From: an uncultured Desulfobacterales bacterium
GTDB taxonomy: Bacteria > Desulfobacterota > Desulfobacteria > Desulfobacterales > JAFDCJ01
NCBI GenBank assembly: GCA_945787595.1
Contig: CALZJV010000128.1
Coordinates: 1 to 32,236, forward strand
Direction: 5' to 3'
Length of the DNA: 32,236 nt
The notes under the pieces are model-generated. The model did not search any database. It saw only the letters and a list, made by a program, of their open reading frames with translations, and was not told where the DNA came from. Of the stretch, positions 7,490 to 15,414 are shown piece after piece (within the stretch, counting starts at the first letter, position 1; each line of letters begins with the position of its first letter). A program made the position numbers and the translations under genes.

Positions 7490-8146
7490 ATGAAAAAACG
7501 ACGTCAATTTATCAGGCTGATGATGGGATTCTTCGCCGGTATGGGATTTTTATTTAGTCCACTGGCCACAGGGGTCCGATTGGTTTGGGCCAAAGCCAAA
7601 AAAATTGTCCTGCCAAAAGGGACCCGCATGAGAAAACTTATCGGGCAAAATCCTGCCAACCTGGATACCAGACATTTAGATCTAACGCCACTGGAAGAAT
7701 TCGAAACCATGGGCTTGGACGATCACCACATCAACTTGAGCGAATGGCAGCTTGAAATAAGCGGCCTGGTTCAACGTCCCGTCAAACTAACGTATCCGCA
7801 GCTCACCGAAATACCCCCTGTTAAGAGAGATGTTCTTTTGATCTGCCCGGGAGTTTTTGCTTACCATGCCCGCTGGGAAGGCGTTTCAGTGGCAAAATTA
7901 TTAGAAATGGCCCGGGTAAGCCCGGACGTGACCCATGTGTCGTTCAGCGGCCCCAACGGCACCTATGAAAAATCGGAAAGATTCCCCCTTGAAGATGTTC
8001 TGTTAGACAAAGTGTTTCTGGCTTATCGGGTAAATGGCCAGGCATTGCCTAAAAAACACGGTTTTCCGCTGCGGGTTGTGGCGGAGGGGTATTACGGCGG
8101 CGATTGGGTTAAGTATGTATATAAAGTTGTGGCACATAAATCATAA
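7490..8146 (+). CDS. Tat-exported sulfite-oxidase-fold molybdopterin oxidoreductase (MsrP/YedY-like)
   Basis: A 218-residue protein with N-terminal KKRRQFIRLMMGFFAGMGF, a twin-arginine signal (RRQFIR) with hydrophobic core, so the mature enzyme is expected outside the cytoplasmic membrane. The rest is the oxidoreductase molybdopterin-binding domain (PF00174 type): a LSEWQLEISGLVQRPVKLT strand region, the likely Mo-coordinating C119 in LLICPGVFAYHARWEGV, and the end motif GFPLRVVAEGYYGGDWVKYV. It is shorter than E. coli MsrP (about 330). MsrP-type enzymes repair oxidised periplasmic methionines, which would suit the nearby Sec-MsrA, but substrate is not established. Other members reduce S- or N-oxides. 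No msrQ-like haem membrane partner follows. ATG has GAGAGGAAG upstream. Confidence 0.85.
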   Translation: MKKRRQFIRLMMGFFAGMGFLFSPLATGVRLVWAKAKKIVLPKGTRMRKLIGQNPANLDTRHLDLTPLEEFETMGLDDHHINLSEWQLEISGLVQRPVKLTYPQLTEIPPVKRDVLLICPGVFAYHARWEGVSVAKLLEMARVSPDVTHVSFSGPNGTYEKSERFPLEDVLLDKVFLAYRVNGQALPKKHGFPLRVVAEGYYGGDWVKYVYKVVAHKS

Positions 8147-8228
8147 TTGATGAAATGGAGAAAGCTTTAAAAGATGCGGGAACTTACCTGGGAACTGCAA
8201 AGTAATTTTGCCTGGTTATCTAAAAAGC

Positions 8229-9176
8229 TCAGGTTACCTTCCTGAAAAATGTGGCACTCTCCTTAGCGGGAGCTCTGTAAGGAACGGCAGATCTACATGC
8301 GCCTGTTGACACCCAAGCGAAGTCCATCATTTTCAACTGCCCGAGGTGCGGCTGGATTAATATGTCCGGTGGTTCCACCGCAAGGTTGATTCGGGTGATC
8401 CGCTCCTGCATGATGTTGATTGAGGTCATGACGGTCTCGATGATATCCGGAGCTGGCGATTCCCTTCCGAGCATTTCATTGATTTTCCCCGCGAAGTTGA
8501 TGCCGGCGATTTCGTAATAATCCGACAATTTTTGAAACAGTTCACTCTTGTATGGCTGCGGATCGCCGGTTTTCTTCGCCGTGCGTTGGGTCGGCCGTAT
8601 CCGTTTTTTACCGGAGACAACCCCGCTGTTGAGGTCAACGCCTATCACGACATCGGCTTCCAGCGCCCTGGCGACACCCACCGGTACGGGGTCCACCAGG
8701 CCGCCGTCCACGAGCCAACGACCCTTGACTTTCACCGGCGCAAAGAGTCCCGGTATGGACATGGTCGCTCTGAGAGCGTTGAGGATGCTGCCGGATTTGA
8801 GAACGACTTTTTTGCCGGTTGCGAGGTCGGTTGCCACCATCAAGAGTGGAATTTTCAGATCGGAAAAATCTGCCGCATCGGTGTGCATTGAAAAAAGCTC
8901 TTTCAACCGTTTGGTGCCGTTCAGGAGGCCCGAGCGCGGGAACATGACATCAAAATACGAAAAGACCTTTTTGCCATCCATCCTGAGAACAAACTCCTTG
9001 AGGCTCTCTAGGGCGCCACTGGCATAGATGGCAGCGACATAGGAGCCGATGCTGCACCCGGCAACGTAATCGATGGGGATCTTTTCTTCTTCCAGGGCTT
9101 CAATGACCCCTATATGGGCCCAGCCGCGCGAAGACCCGCTGCCGAGCACCAAGCCTACGGTCTTTCTCGTTGGCAT
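8229..9176 (-). CDS. Patatin-like phospholipase, RssA type
   Basis: A cytoplasmic serine lipid acyl hydrolase of 315 residues. The oxyanion-hole motif GSGSSRG (12-18), nucleophile elbow G40-C-S42-I-G44 and the catalytic Asp in VDGG (D157) form the complete Ser/Asp dyad. The start at ATG 9176 (MPTRKTVGLVLGSG) is preferred over ATG 9215 because AGGAG lies seven bases upstream. The Lys-rich insert after residue 190 (SGKKRIRPTQRTAKK) is variable in the family. The last 30 residues after LKMMDF do not resemble the usual family ending, so a late frameshift is possible. It is convergent with the MsrP-like gene and divergent from the unknown gene at 9327. Physiological lipid substrate is unknown. Confidence 0.9.
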   Translation of the reverse strand: MPTRKTVGLVLGSGSSRGWAHIGVIEALEEEKIPIDYVAGCSIGSYVAAIYASGALESLKEFVLRMDGKKVFSYFDVMFPRSGLLNGTKRLKELFSMHTDAADFSDLKIPLLMVATDLATGKKVVLKSGSILNALRATMSIPGLFAPVKVKGRWLVDGGLVDPVPVGVARALEADVVIGVDLNSGVVSGKKRIRPTQRTAKKTGDPQPYKSELFQKLSDYYEIAGINFAGKINEMLGRESPAPDIIETVMTSINIMQERITRINLAVEPPDILIQPHLGQLKMMDFAWVSTGACRSAVPYRAPAKESATFFRKVT

Positions 9177-9326
9177 GGATTTCTCCTGAAATACGGTTAT
9201 TTCTGAATGTTTCAATGACCGTTCGTTTTTGCTCCTGATTTTCGCAATTTCCCCCTTGCTGCATCAAATTAGGGTATTATTTTATCAGATTATAAGCATG
9301 GCTATCCACCATAGGGGGCAAGCGAC

Positions 9327-10144
9327 ATGTCAATAGACAAAAGCAAAACCTGGAGGCTGTCCGAACGAGATTTTGATTTCCTGATCGATACCGTTTCACC
9401 TGAAGTCACAGATAAACCGCATCTTAAAAAAATCATCCGCGAGGACGAGGATTTCAGAAATACATACATGGGTGATGCCAGAGTATTTCGCCGAGTCATG
9501 CGCGATGATGAGATACTATTGAAGATCTCGCCTCCCATGTTTTTTGAGATCCTTCTCAGAAAGGCCGCCGATGATTTGTCCAGGGTCGGCTATACGTTTG
9601 AAAAAAACCGCACCATGCGCATTCCCGTATTTGATACGGAGGATCTTGTAAGTCTATTGAATCGGGAGTCACTGCTGATTTATTTAGCCGATATGCTGTC
9701 CTCTTTTACCAGGATTGAGAGTTACGCGGTTTCGATCAGAATCCGAAAAGGCGTCTGGCGCAAAATTCGTTTCAATGATTTGGACGTCCACAGCCTGATG
9801 AGCTTGTGTGATGTCGTGGATGACGCGTATCGATTCAGTTTATATAAACGCATTGGCGATATCTGCCGGGTGTATTTCCGGTTTATGCCGAACGAAACTA
9901 CCGCTATGCGGTTTCAGGACAGATACGGCCCGGGGTCTCCGGCAGGCGACGGGTCAGCCCCCAGGACTACGAAAGAGAGGGACAACGGTTTTATCGCATG
10001 GCTGCGGAACACAGAATCGCCCTCGACATGGAGTTGTCTGAGGTCTTTTGGTCGCTGCATGAAAATTTCCAAAAAGCAAAAAAACCGCTGAATTTCATTG
10101 CCGAGCACTATCTTCCCTATAAAAGCAATGTATTCTTAGTTTAA
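9327..10144 (+). pseudogene. Conserved-looking unknown protein, interrupted by one frameshift
   Basis: I do not recognise the family. The first frame runs from ATG 9327 (AGGGGG upstream) with a charged alpha-helical sequence: SERDFDFLIDTVSPEV, REDEDFRNTYMGD, FFEILLRKAADDL. Around 9885-9900 coding character moves to another frame, which reads AERNYRYAVSGQIRPGVSGR then DYEREGQRFYRMAAEHRIA and ELSEVFWSLHENFQKAKKPL, stopping at TAA 10142-10144. The first frame continues instead as a Pro/Ser/Arg-rich tail to 10091, which is spurious. Restoring one base shift gives a protein of about 270 residues. There is no slippery heptamer at the switch, so this looks like a mutation or sequence error, not programmed frameshifting. 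It is divergent from the patatin gene, with only 150 bp between starts. Confidence 0.7.
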
Positions 10145-10163
10145 GCTGCGATCCCACATCTCA

Positions 10164-10541
10164 TCAAATAATAGCAATTGCCTCAATCTCCACGATTAAT
10201 TCCGGATTGGCCAGCGCTGTCACCTCAACACAAGATCGTGCCGGTGGATCTTTTTCAAAATAGGACTTATAGACCTCGTTCATGGCCTGAAAATCCTTCA
10301 TGTCGGTGATAAACACCAGACATTTGATAATCTTATCCATGGAACTGCCGGCAGCTTCAAGGAGCAGTTTAATGTTTTCCATAACCTGTTTGGTTTGCTC
10401 CTGGATGTCGGAACCGGCCAGTTCTCCGGTTTCAGGAATTATGCCAACCTGGCCCGAAGTGTAAACCAAATTATCTATCTTGACTGCAGGTGACAGGACC
10501 GGGGTTGGTTTGTTCAGGGGATTTACGATTTGACGGGTCAT
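10164..10541 (-). CDS. ridA: RidA family reactive enamine/imine deaminase
   Basis: A 125-residue RidA/YjgF/UK114 protein. RidA hydrolyses 2-aminoacrylate and related imines released by PLP enzymes. Family features are present: NPLNKPTPVLSPAVKIDNLV at the N-terminus, YTSGQVGI, a central EQTKQVMENIKLLLEAAGSS helix, and the substrate-carboxylate-binding Arg in PPARSCVEV followed by the ending LIVEIEAIAI. The conserved Gly-Gln (SGQ) and Arg suggest an active deaminase. ATG 10541 is preceded by GAGAGGAG. It stands alone, convergent with the frameshifted unknown gene. Confidence 0.93.
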   Translation of the reverse strand: MTRQIVNPLNKPTPVLSPAVKIDNLVYTSGQVGIIPETGELAGSDIQEQTKQVMENIKLLLEAAGSSMDKIIKCLVFITDMKDFQAMNEVYKSYFEKDPPARSCVEVTALANPELIVEIEAIAII

Positions 10542-10743
10542 AGTTTCTCCTCTCTCTCGTATTAGGCCCTAATTTCAGACTTCGTTGAATAGTTTACTGG
10601 TTGAATGGTTTATTAGGTAAATTATAGTCATAATTTTAGAATGTTATGATTGCAAAAACATGAAGTGTCCAATTATTTTGCAAATAGGGGATAAATCCAT
10701 ATTTACAACCACTTAACCAATCAACTAATCAACCAATCAACGA

Positions 10744-10790
10744 TCAATCTTCAATCTTCGATCTTCAATTCCGGCTTGTCCGAGTAGGGT
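10744..10790 (+). repeat. Dispersed repeat with ATTCCGGCTTGTCCG core, copy 1
   Basis: Short CAATCTTC / GATCTTC units lead into ATTCCGGCTTGTCCGAGTAG. The same core, in the same orientation, occurs at 13623-13644 and 21106-21127. Copies 1 and 3 also share the preceding CAATCTTCAAT-type units. It is non-coding and its function is unknown. Confidence 0.65.
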
Positions 10791-10831
10791 ATCAGTTTCC
10801 TTGGATTCAGTGATAACAGATACAAACCAAT

Positions 10832-10861
10832 TTGACAATCCTGATCCGATTATCTTAAGAT
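10832..10861 (+). promoter_or_regulatory. Possible sigma70 promoter for the serine hydrolase-NamZ gene
   Basis: TTGACA (10832-10837) is a perfect -35 box. TAAGAT (10856-10861), 18 bp away, is a moderate -10 box. It lies about 115 bp upstream of ATG 10977 on the correct strand. Only the -35 box is strong, so the call is tentative. Confidence 0.35.
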
Positions 10862-10976
10862 GGCATCATTGGGCGCAATACAACAAACCAATAGAATATA
10901 AACCCGAATGATAAAAACGTCTATGACGCAGGTCCGCCTCTGGAGCAATGCTGCAACCTCAAATAGATAAAAGCAC

Positions 10977-13460
10977 ATGAATGTCCTGATATCGGCCATC
11001 CGGAAAGCCCAGCGTGATATCTCATTCACTGAGAGGCAAGGCTGTCAAATACTGCTGGCATTATGGTTCATCATCACATGCGGCCCTTTGGCTGCTGCTC
11101 CTTTTCCGATCCCTGGCAATGTGGCACCAGTTGCAGCTTCCGCCGATTCCCCCGGCAACGCAGATCTCTGCTGGATTGATGATCTCGTTGAAGGGGCCAT
11201 CCGCGAAGACCGTTTGCCGGGCGCCGTAATTCTCGTGGGTCAAAATGACCGTATCTTATATCGCAAGGCGTTCGGCCATCGTGCAGTATTACCCGACCTT
11301 GAGCCGATGACGATCGATACGGTATTCGACCTTGCATCCCTCACCAAAGTCGTGGCCACGACCACCAGCATTATGCAACTGGTAGAAGCCGGCCGGATCG
11401 CCCTGGAAGATCCGGTAGCTCGGTACATTCCCCCATTTAAGCGTCACGGCAAATCGGGAATCACTGTGCGACATCTTTTGACGCACATGTCGGGTCTGAG
11501 GCCCGGAATCAATCCGGTGCGGCGCTGGAGAGGATATCACGCAGCAATTGAGCAGATTGTAGATGATGTGCCGGTGGCACCACCGGGTGAGCGCGTTGTA
11601 TACAGCGACTTGAATTTTATTGTGCTGGGAGAAATCGTTCGCCGGGTGGGTGGAATGTCTCTTGATCAGTTTGCTCATGAGCATCTATTTAAGCCGCTGG
11701 GTATGCACGACACCATGTATCATCCGGCCTCAGAAATACTATCTCGGATTGCGCCGACCGAGCGCTGCTGGAAGGGCGCTCAACCTTGCGGAGGCCCGGA
11801 TGGCACGATGCTTCGCGGGCTGGTTCACGATCCCACTGCCCGCCGCATGGGTGGCGGTCCGGGGCACGCCGGCCTCTTCAGCACGGTGGATGATCTTTCA
11901 ATTTTTTGCCGGATGTTGTTGGGGGGCGGCGCATTCGGCCAAAGGCAGATATTATCGCCGGCAACCATAATCACCATGAGTGCACCGTCAACGCCTCTGC
12001 ATAAAGGCTACATTCGCGGTCTCGGCTGGAGCCTGGACACAACCTGTGATGACGGCAAAGGAAAACATTCATCCCTGCCGATCGATCACTCCGGTTTTAC
12101 AGGCACCAAACTCTGGCTGCATCCCGGGACCGGCCTGTATATCGTGTTTCTCTCCAACCGGCTTCATCCGGACGGTAAGGGGGATGTATTCGATCTGCGC
12201 GAACATGTTATCACGATTGCTGTCAGTGTTGCGGCCGGTCAAGACACACCGGCAGAGTTGTCCGTCAAGACCAATGTCGCAAACCCTGGGTCAATGAATT
12301 TGTTGCCGGGAGAAAATCAGCCTGGCGGGCAGGTTTTGAGTGGCCTGGATGCCCTGCGGGCCGAGGATTTTAATCGGCTGCGGGGCGGAAAAATTGGACT
12401 GCTTACGAACCATACCGGCCAGGATCGCGACGGTGTCAGTGCCATCGATTTATTGGATGGGGCCGGCAATCTTGAGTTAATCGCCTTGTTCAGCCCGGAA
12501 CACGGCATTCGCGGCATCCGTGATGATCGCGTACCCTCTTCGCGAGATAAAAAAACCGGATTGGTGATCCACTCGCTTTATGGGAAACGTGTGCGACCCA
12601 CTCCTGAAATACTAGCCGGTATTGACACCATCGTGGTCGATTTGCAGGATATCGGTGCGCGTTTCTACACTTACATGACCACGATGGCCTATATGTTGGA
12701 GGCAGCAGCCAAGCAAAAGGTTAAGGTCATGGTATTGGATCGTCCCAACCCCATAAACGGTCTTCAGATCGAAGGTCCCATGCTTGAGAAAAAATTTATT
12801 GGATTTACGGGCTATTTCCCCATGCCCATTCGACACGGGATGACCATGGGCGAGCTGGCGCTGCTTTTCAGCGCTGAAAATGATATCGCAGTGGATTTAA
12901 CTGTCGTTAAAATGAAGGGTTGGCGGCGCCGATACTGGTTTGATGAGACCGGCCTGCCCTGGGCGAATCCGTCACCCAATATGCAGAATTTGATTCAGGC
13001 CACTTTGTACCCGGGAATCGGAGCCATAGAGGGAACCCGAATTTCAGTGGGTCGCGGAACCGCCACACCCTTTGAGCAGATCGGTGCACCCTGGATCGAC
13101 GGGGTCCAACTGGCTGCGGCGCTTAATGCAAGAGGATTGGCGGGCGTTCGCTTCTACCCGGTTTCATTTACCCCGCAATCAAGTAAATTTGCCGGCGAGA
13201 AATGTCAGGGTGTTTTTATCTTGGTGACGGATCGCCAGGCACTGCGACCCGTGCGTCTGGGTTTAGAAGTTGCCGCCCTACTTTACCGCCTTTATCCGGA
13301 GAAATACCGCCTGGAAGAAGAAGAAAATCTGCTAGGGTCCGAAAGGGCGCTGATTCAGATTTTGTCGGGAGAAACTCTGGCCGCCATCGTGAAAACCTGG
13401 CAAGCTGATGAGAAACATTGGCGACAACGGCGGAAACCCTATTTATTATACCCTGATTGA
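10977..13460 (+). CDS. Fusion of a class-C-type serine hydrolase with a NamZ-like exo-N-acetylmuramidase (DUF1343)
   Basis: An 827-residue two-enzyme protein. After an N-terminal hydrophobic segment (ILLALWFIITCGPLAAA; likely export signal) residues about 65-440 form a beta-lactamase/esterase domain with S121-L-T-K124 (SxxK), Y209-S-D and H371-S-G, all three active-site motifs of class C beta-lactamase relatives. Residues about 455-827 are DUF1343/NamZ (GH171), which releases MurNAc from peptidoglycan ends: KIGLLTNHTGQDRDGV, FSPEHGIRG (with E508 a candidate catalytic residue), IDTIVVDLQDIGARFYTYM, VLDRPNPING and IRHGMTMGELA. Such fusions are known. Joining a possible peptide/ester hydrolase with a muramidase suggests wall turnover. 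The D-aminopeptidase gene follows 200 bp downstream on the same strand, supporting muropeptide recycling. Start choice is uncertain (no good ribosome site). Confidence 0.9.
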   Translation: MNVLISAIRKAQRDISFTERQGCQILLALWFIITCGPLAAAPFPIPGNVAPVAASADSPGNADLCWIDDLVEGAIREDRLPGAVILVGQNDRILYRKAFGHRAVLPDLEPMTIDTVFDLASLTKVVATTTSIMQLVEAGRIALEDPVARYIPPFKRHGKSGITVRHLLTHMSGLRPGINPVRRWRGYHAAIEQIVDDVPVAPPGERVVYSDLNFIVLGEIVRRVGGMSLDQFAHEHLFKPLGMHDTMYHPASEILSRIAPTERCWKGAQPCGGPDGTMLRGLVHDPTARRMGGGPGHAGLFSTVDDLSIFCRMLLGGGAFGQRQILSPATIITMSAPSTPLHKGYIRGLGWSLDTTCDDGKGKHSSLPIDHSGFTGTKLWLHPGTGLYIVFLSNRLHPDGKGDVFDLREHVITIAVSVAAGQDTPAELSVKTNVANPGSMNLLPGENQPGGQVLSGLDALRAEDFNRLRGGKIGLLTNHTGQDRDGVSAIDLLDGAGNLELIALFSPEHGIRGIRDDRVPSSRDKKTGLVIHSLYGKRVRPTPEILAGIDTIVVDLQDIGARFYTYMTTMAYMLEAAAKQKVKVMVLDRPNPINGLQIEGPMLEKKFIGFTGYFPMPIRHGMTMGELALLFSAENDIAVDLTVVKMKGWRRRYWFDETGLPWANPSPNMQNLIQATLYPGIGAIEGTRISVGRGTATPFEQIGAPWIDGVQLAAALNARGLAGVRFYPVSFTPQSSKFAGEKCQGVFILVTDRQALRPVRLGLEVAALLYRLYPEKYRLEEEENLLGSERALIQILSGETLAAIVKTWQADEKHWRQRRKPYLLYPD

Positions 13461-13544
13461 GCGATACTCAATTGGGATTCAAGATTTAAAATGAAATCCT
13501 GAGTTTTTTCTACACCTTTAGTACCTATCTAACAACATAATTTC

Positions 13545-13617
13545 GCCACCAAGACACCAAGACACGAAGTCAAATTATAATAAACAGTTATTGTTTGTGT
13601 CTTTGTGCCTTTGTGGC
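13545..13617. repeat. Imperfect inverted repeat (GCCACCAAGACACCAAGACAC type)
   Basis: GCCACCAAGACACCAAGACAC (from 13545) pairs with GTGTCTTTGTGCCTTTGTGGC (13597-13617) at 18 of 21 positions across an AT-rich 31-base spacer. Elements with this CCAAGACAC...GTGTCTTTGTG pattern occur between genes in many bacteria. It would form a long imperfect RNA hairpin between the NamZ fusion and dppA, and may act as a terminator or mRNA processing site. Confidence 0.65.
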
Positions 13618-13622
13618 TATTC

Positions 13623-13644
13623 ATTCCGGCTTGTCCGGGTTGGG
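13623..13644 (+). repeat. Dispersed repeat with ATTCCGGCTTGTCCG core, copy 2
   Basis: ATTCCGGCTTGTCCGGGTTG, abutting the inverted repeat above and ending just before the AAGGA ribosome site of dppA. Shares 15 exact bases with copies at 10768 and 21106, and 19 bases (through GGGTT) with the latter except for the next base. Confidence 0.65.
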
Positions 13645-13661
13645 ATTAAGGATATTTGAAA

Positions 13662-14459
13662 ATGAAAGTGTACATTAGTGCGGACATCGAGGGAATTACC
13701 GGTGCTTCTCATTGGGATGAGACCGACAAGCTGAAACCGGATTACAACGAATTCCGTGAGCAAATGACAGCTGAAATATCAGCAGCCTGTCAAGGAGCAC
13801 TGCAGGCCGGCAGCACGGAAATATGGGTCAAAGACGCCCATGGCACTGGAAGGAATCTGATTGCCGCCAGATTGCCACGAGAAACCCGGCTGATCCGGGG
13901 CTGGAGCGGTCACCCCTTTTCAATGGTGCAAGAGCTTGATGAAAGTTTTCACGCCTTGCTGATGATCGGTTATCACTCCCGGGCCGGCTCGGCTGCAAAT
14001 CCGCTTGCCCATACATTCTCGGGCAATATCGCCGGCATAAAAATTAACGGGAGCTATGCCTCGGAACTACAAATGTATGCTTATGCCGCCGCTTTAGTGA
14101 ATGTGCCATTGATCTTCGTATCCGGTGATAAAGGAATTTGCAAGGAAGCGGCATTGCTGATTCCAAATATAGCAACCCTGGCCGTCAAGCAAGGCACAGG
14201 AAATGCGACCATTAATATCCATCCCCATCTTGCGGTTGAAAAAATTCGGCAGGGTGTCCAAATTGCACTCCAGGGTGATGTATCAAAATGCCGCCTATCG
14301 CTGCCGGAGCAATTCACGGTAGACATCACCTACAAAGATCATACCATGGCCAGTAAAGCATCCTTTTTCCCGGGAGCCGTATCAACTCATCCACACACCA
14401 TCCGATTTGAGTCGGATGATTATTTTGAAGTTTTGAGGCTATTCGCTTTTGTTTTATAA
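13662..14459 (+). CDS. dppA: D-aminopeptidase DppA, M55 family
   Basis: A zinc D-stereospecific aminopeptidase that cleaves D-Ala-D-Ala and related dipeptides. At 265 residues it matches Bacillus subtilis DppA. Metal ligands are all present: D8 and E10 in SADIEG, H60 in KDAHG, H105 in GYHSR and E135 in ASELQMY. The proposed catalytic His is H117 (LAHTFSG). ATG 13662 is chosen because AAGGA lies nine bases upstream; a TTG two codons earlier is less suitable. It follows the serine hydrolase-NamZ gene on the same strand, so the two probably act on murein fragments: one trims sugars and the other recovers D-amino acids. No transporter gene is adjacent. Confidence 0.93.
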   Translation: MKVYISADIEGITGASHWDETDKLKPDYNEFREQMTAEISAACQGALQAGSTEIWVKDAHGTGRNLIAARLPRETRLIRGWSGHPFSMVQELDESFHALLMIGYHSRAGSAANPLAHTFSGNIAGIKINGSYASELQMYAYAAALVNVPLIFVSGDKGICKEAALLIPNIATLAVKQGTGNATINIHPHLAVEKIRQGVQIALQGDVSKCRLSLPEQFTVDITYKDHTMASKASFFPGAVSTHPHTIRFESDDYFEVLRLFAFVL

Positions 14460-14518
14460 TCATCTGGTTATCTATAATGAAGTTTCAAATGGGAGTAAAG
14501 TGCAAAACCTATTTTTTT

Positions 14519-15193
14519 CTATCTTCTCAAAAGTCGGATCCAGCGCCATACGTTCAAAAGCCCCATCAGGGAGTTTGACACGTAGGTCAGCGCACAGGCC
14601 AGCAGAATTTTTTTGGCAGCGCGGATATCTTCCGCGGGAATGTAAGATTCGGATGACAGCATCGGCAGCGCTCGGTTGAAACTGGCATCAAACTCGGTGG
14701 GAAGGGTCAGAAGGTGCACCAGCACTGGAATGCAAAGGGTGGCAAGTCCTCCCAGAAACATCAGTACACCGACGGACGGCACACGAGTGATGGCGGCCAG
14801 CACCGGAACCCCCATCATAATGGCGGCACCGAACCGTTCCACTTTTTGGGCCGTGCCGATCATCCGGGTTCGGGTTTTAAGCGGTTTATAACCGGTATGG
14901 TCCTGGATGGCGTGTCCGACCTCATGAGCGGCGACAACCACGGCCGTGAGCGATTTCCGGCCACAAATTTTCCTTGTCAGGCGAATGGTTTTCCCGACGG
15001 GATCATAGTGATCGCCGATATCGGTCACCTCCACGGCAACATCTTTTATATCCAGGCTCGCCAAAATCATGCGGGCCAGATCGATGCCGCTACCGGAAAA
15101 ATATTCCTGCCGATTGTACTTGTTCAAAACGTGCCGGGCCCACAGATGGGGCCCGAATAGGGCGACAATTATCGGGATAATAATATAAATCAT
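14519..15193 (-). CDS. yugP: YugP-type membrane zinc metallopeptidase
   Basis: A 224-residue integral membrane protease of the Zn_peptidase_2 (PF04298) family. An N-terminal helix (MIYIIIPIIVALFGPHLWA) is followed by the cytosolic SGSGIDLARMIL region, the zinc motif H90-E-V-G-H94 (AAHEVGHAIQD), then hydrophobic helices around AAIMMGVPVLAAI and VGVLMFLGGLATL, an LPTEFDASFNRAL segment carrying the probable third ligand Glu, and a C-terminal helix. Substrates are unknown. ATG 15193 overlaps the stop of a tautomerase remnant (ATGA), so translation probably depends on the remnant's ribosome site (GAGGAGGAA). Confidence 0.9.
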   Translation of the reverse strand: MIYIIIPIIVALFGPHLWARHVLNKYNRQEYFSGSGIDLARMILASLDIKDVAVEVTDIGDHYDPVGKTIRLTRKICGRKSLTAVVVAAHEVGHAIQDHTGYKPLKTRTRMIGTAQKVERFGAAIMMGVPVLAAITRVPSVGVLMFLGGLATLCIPVLVHLLTLPTEFDASFNRALPMLSSESYIPAEDIRAAKKILLACALTYVSNSLMGLLNVWRWIRLLRR

Positions 15194-15300
15194 TCGGGTT
15201 TGCCGAGCAGTTCGGCAATGAATGCCGAGGTCTTTGTCATCAGGTCCCGGTTGGATGTCTCATCAATTGTTTGGTTGGTTTCAATGCTGAAATACGGCAT
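15190..15300 (-). pseudogene. Truncated MIF/phenylpyruvate-tautomerase-like N-terminus (36 codons) coupled to yugP
   Basis: ATG 15300, with GAGGAGGAA just upstream, encodes MPYFSIETNQTI then SAFIAELLGKPE and TGA. This is the start of a MIF-superfamily tautomerase, with the catalytic Pro right after the initiator Met and the family helix ending in LGKPE, but the remaining two-thirds of the usual ~110 residues are absent. The TGA overlaps the ATG of yugP. It is therefore a remnant that has kept its ribosome site and may now act as a leader peptide. Confidence 0.75.
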
Positions 15301-15320
15301 TATTCCTCCTCATAGAGCGA

Positions 15321-15341
15321 CCCCCCCCTGAAAGCGGGGGG
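15321..15341. other. C/G-run hairpin between GNAT and tautomerase-remnant genes
   Basis: A run of eight C (15321-15328), TGAAAGC, then six G (15336-15341) can form a 6-bp all-GC hairpin. There is no T-tract after it on the minus strand, so intrinsic termination is doubtful. Homopolymer runs here are also a likely place for sequencing error. Confidence 0.35.
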
Positions 15342-15414
15342 AAACGATCTCGATCATTTATGGTGAGCATTAAAATCTATCCCGAATGAAAAGTCCGGCT
15401 CAGGAATAAAGGGA

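Larger units (their letters stand above)
10542..10976. other. Intergenic region with short tandem units and dispersed repeat
   Basis: No gene is seen. It holds tandem AATCAACY-type units at about 10717-10745, the dispersed element ending ATTCCGGCTTGTCCG (10768-10782), and a possible promoter at 10832-10861 for the serine hydrolase-NamZ gene. No clear ribosome site precedes ATG 10977. Confidence 0.5.

Noticed and set aside
8547..9027. Plus-strand ORFs overlapping the patatin gene
   Set aside because: They are antisense shadows of a gene with a complete catalytic dyad.
9880..9905. Programmed ribosomal frameshift in the unknown gene
   Set aside because: No slippery heptamer or downstream pseudoknot is apparent near the frame switch; a base error or mutation is simpler.
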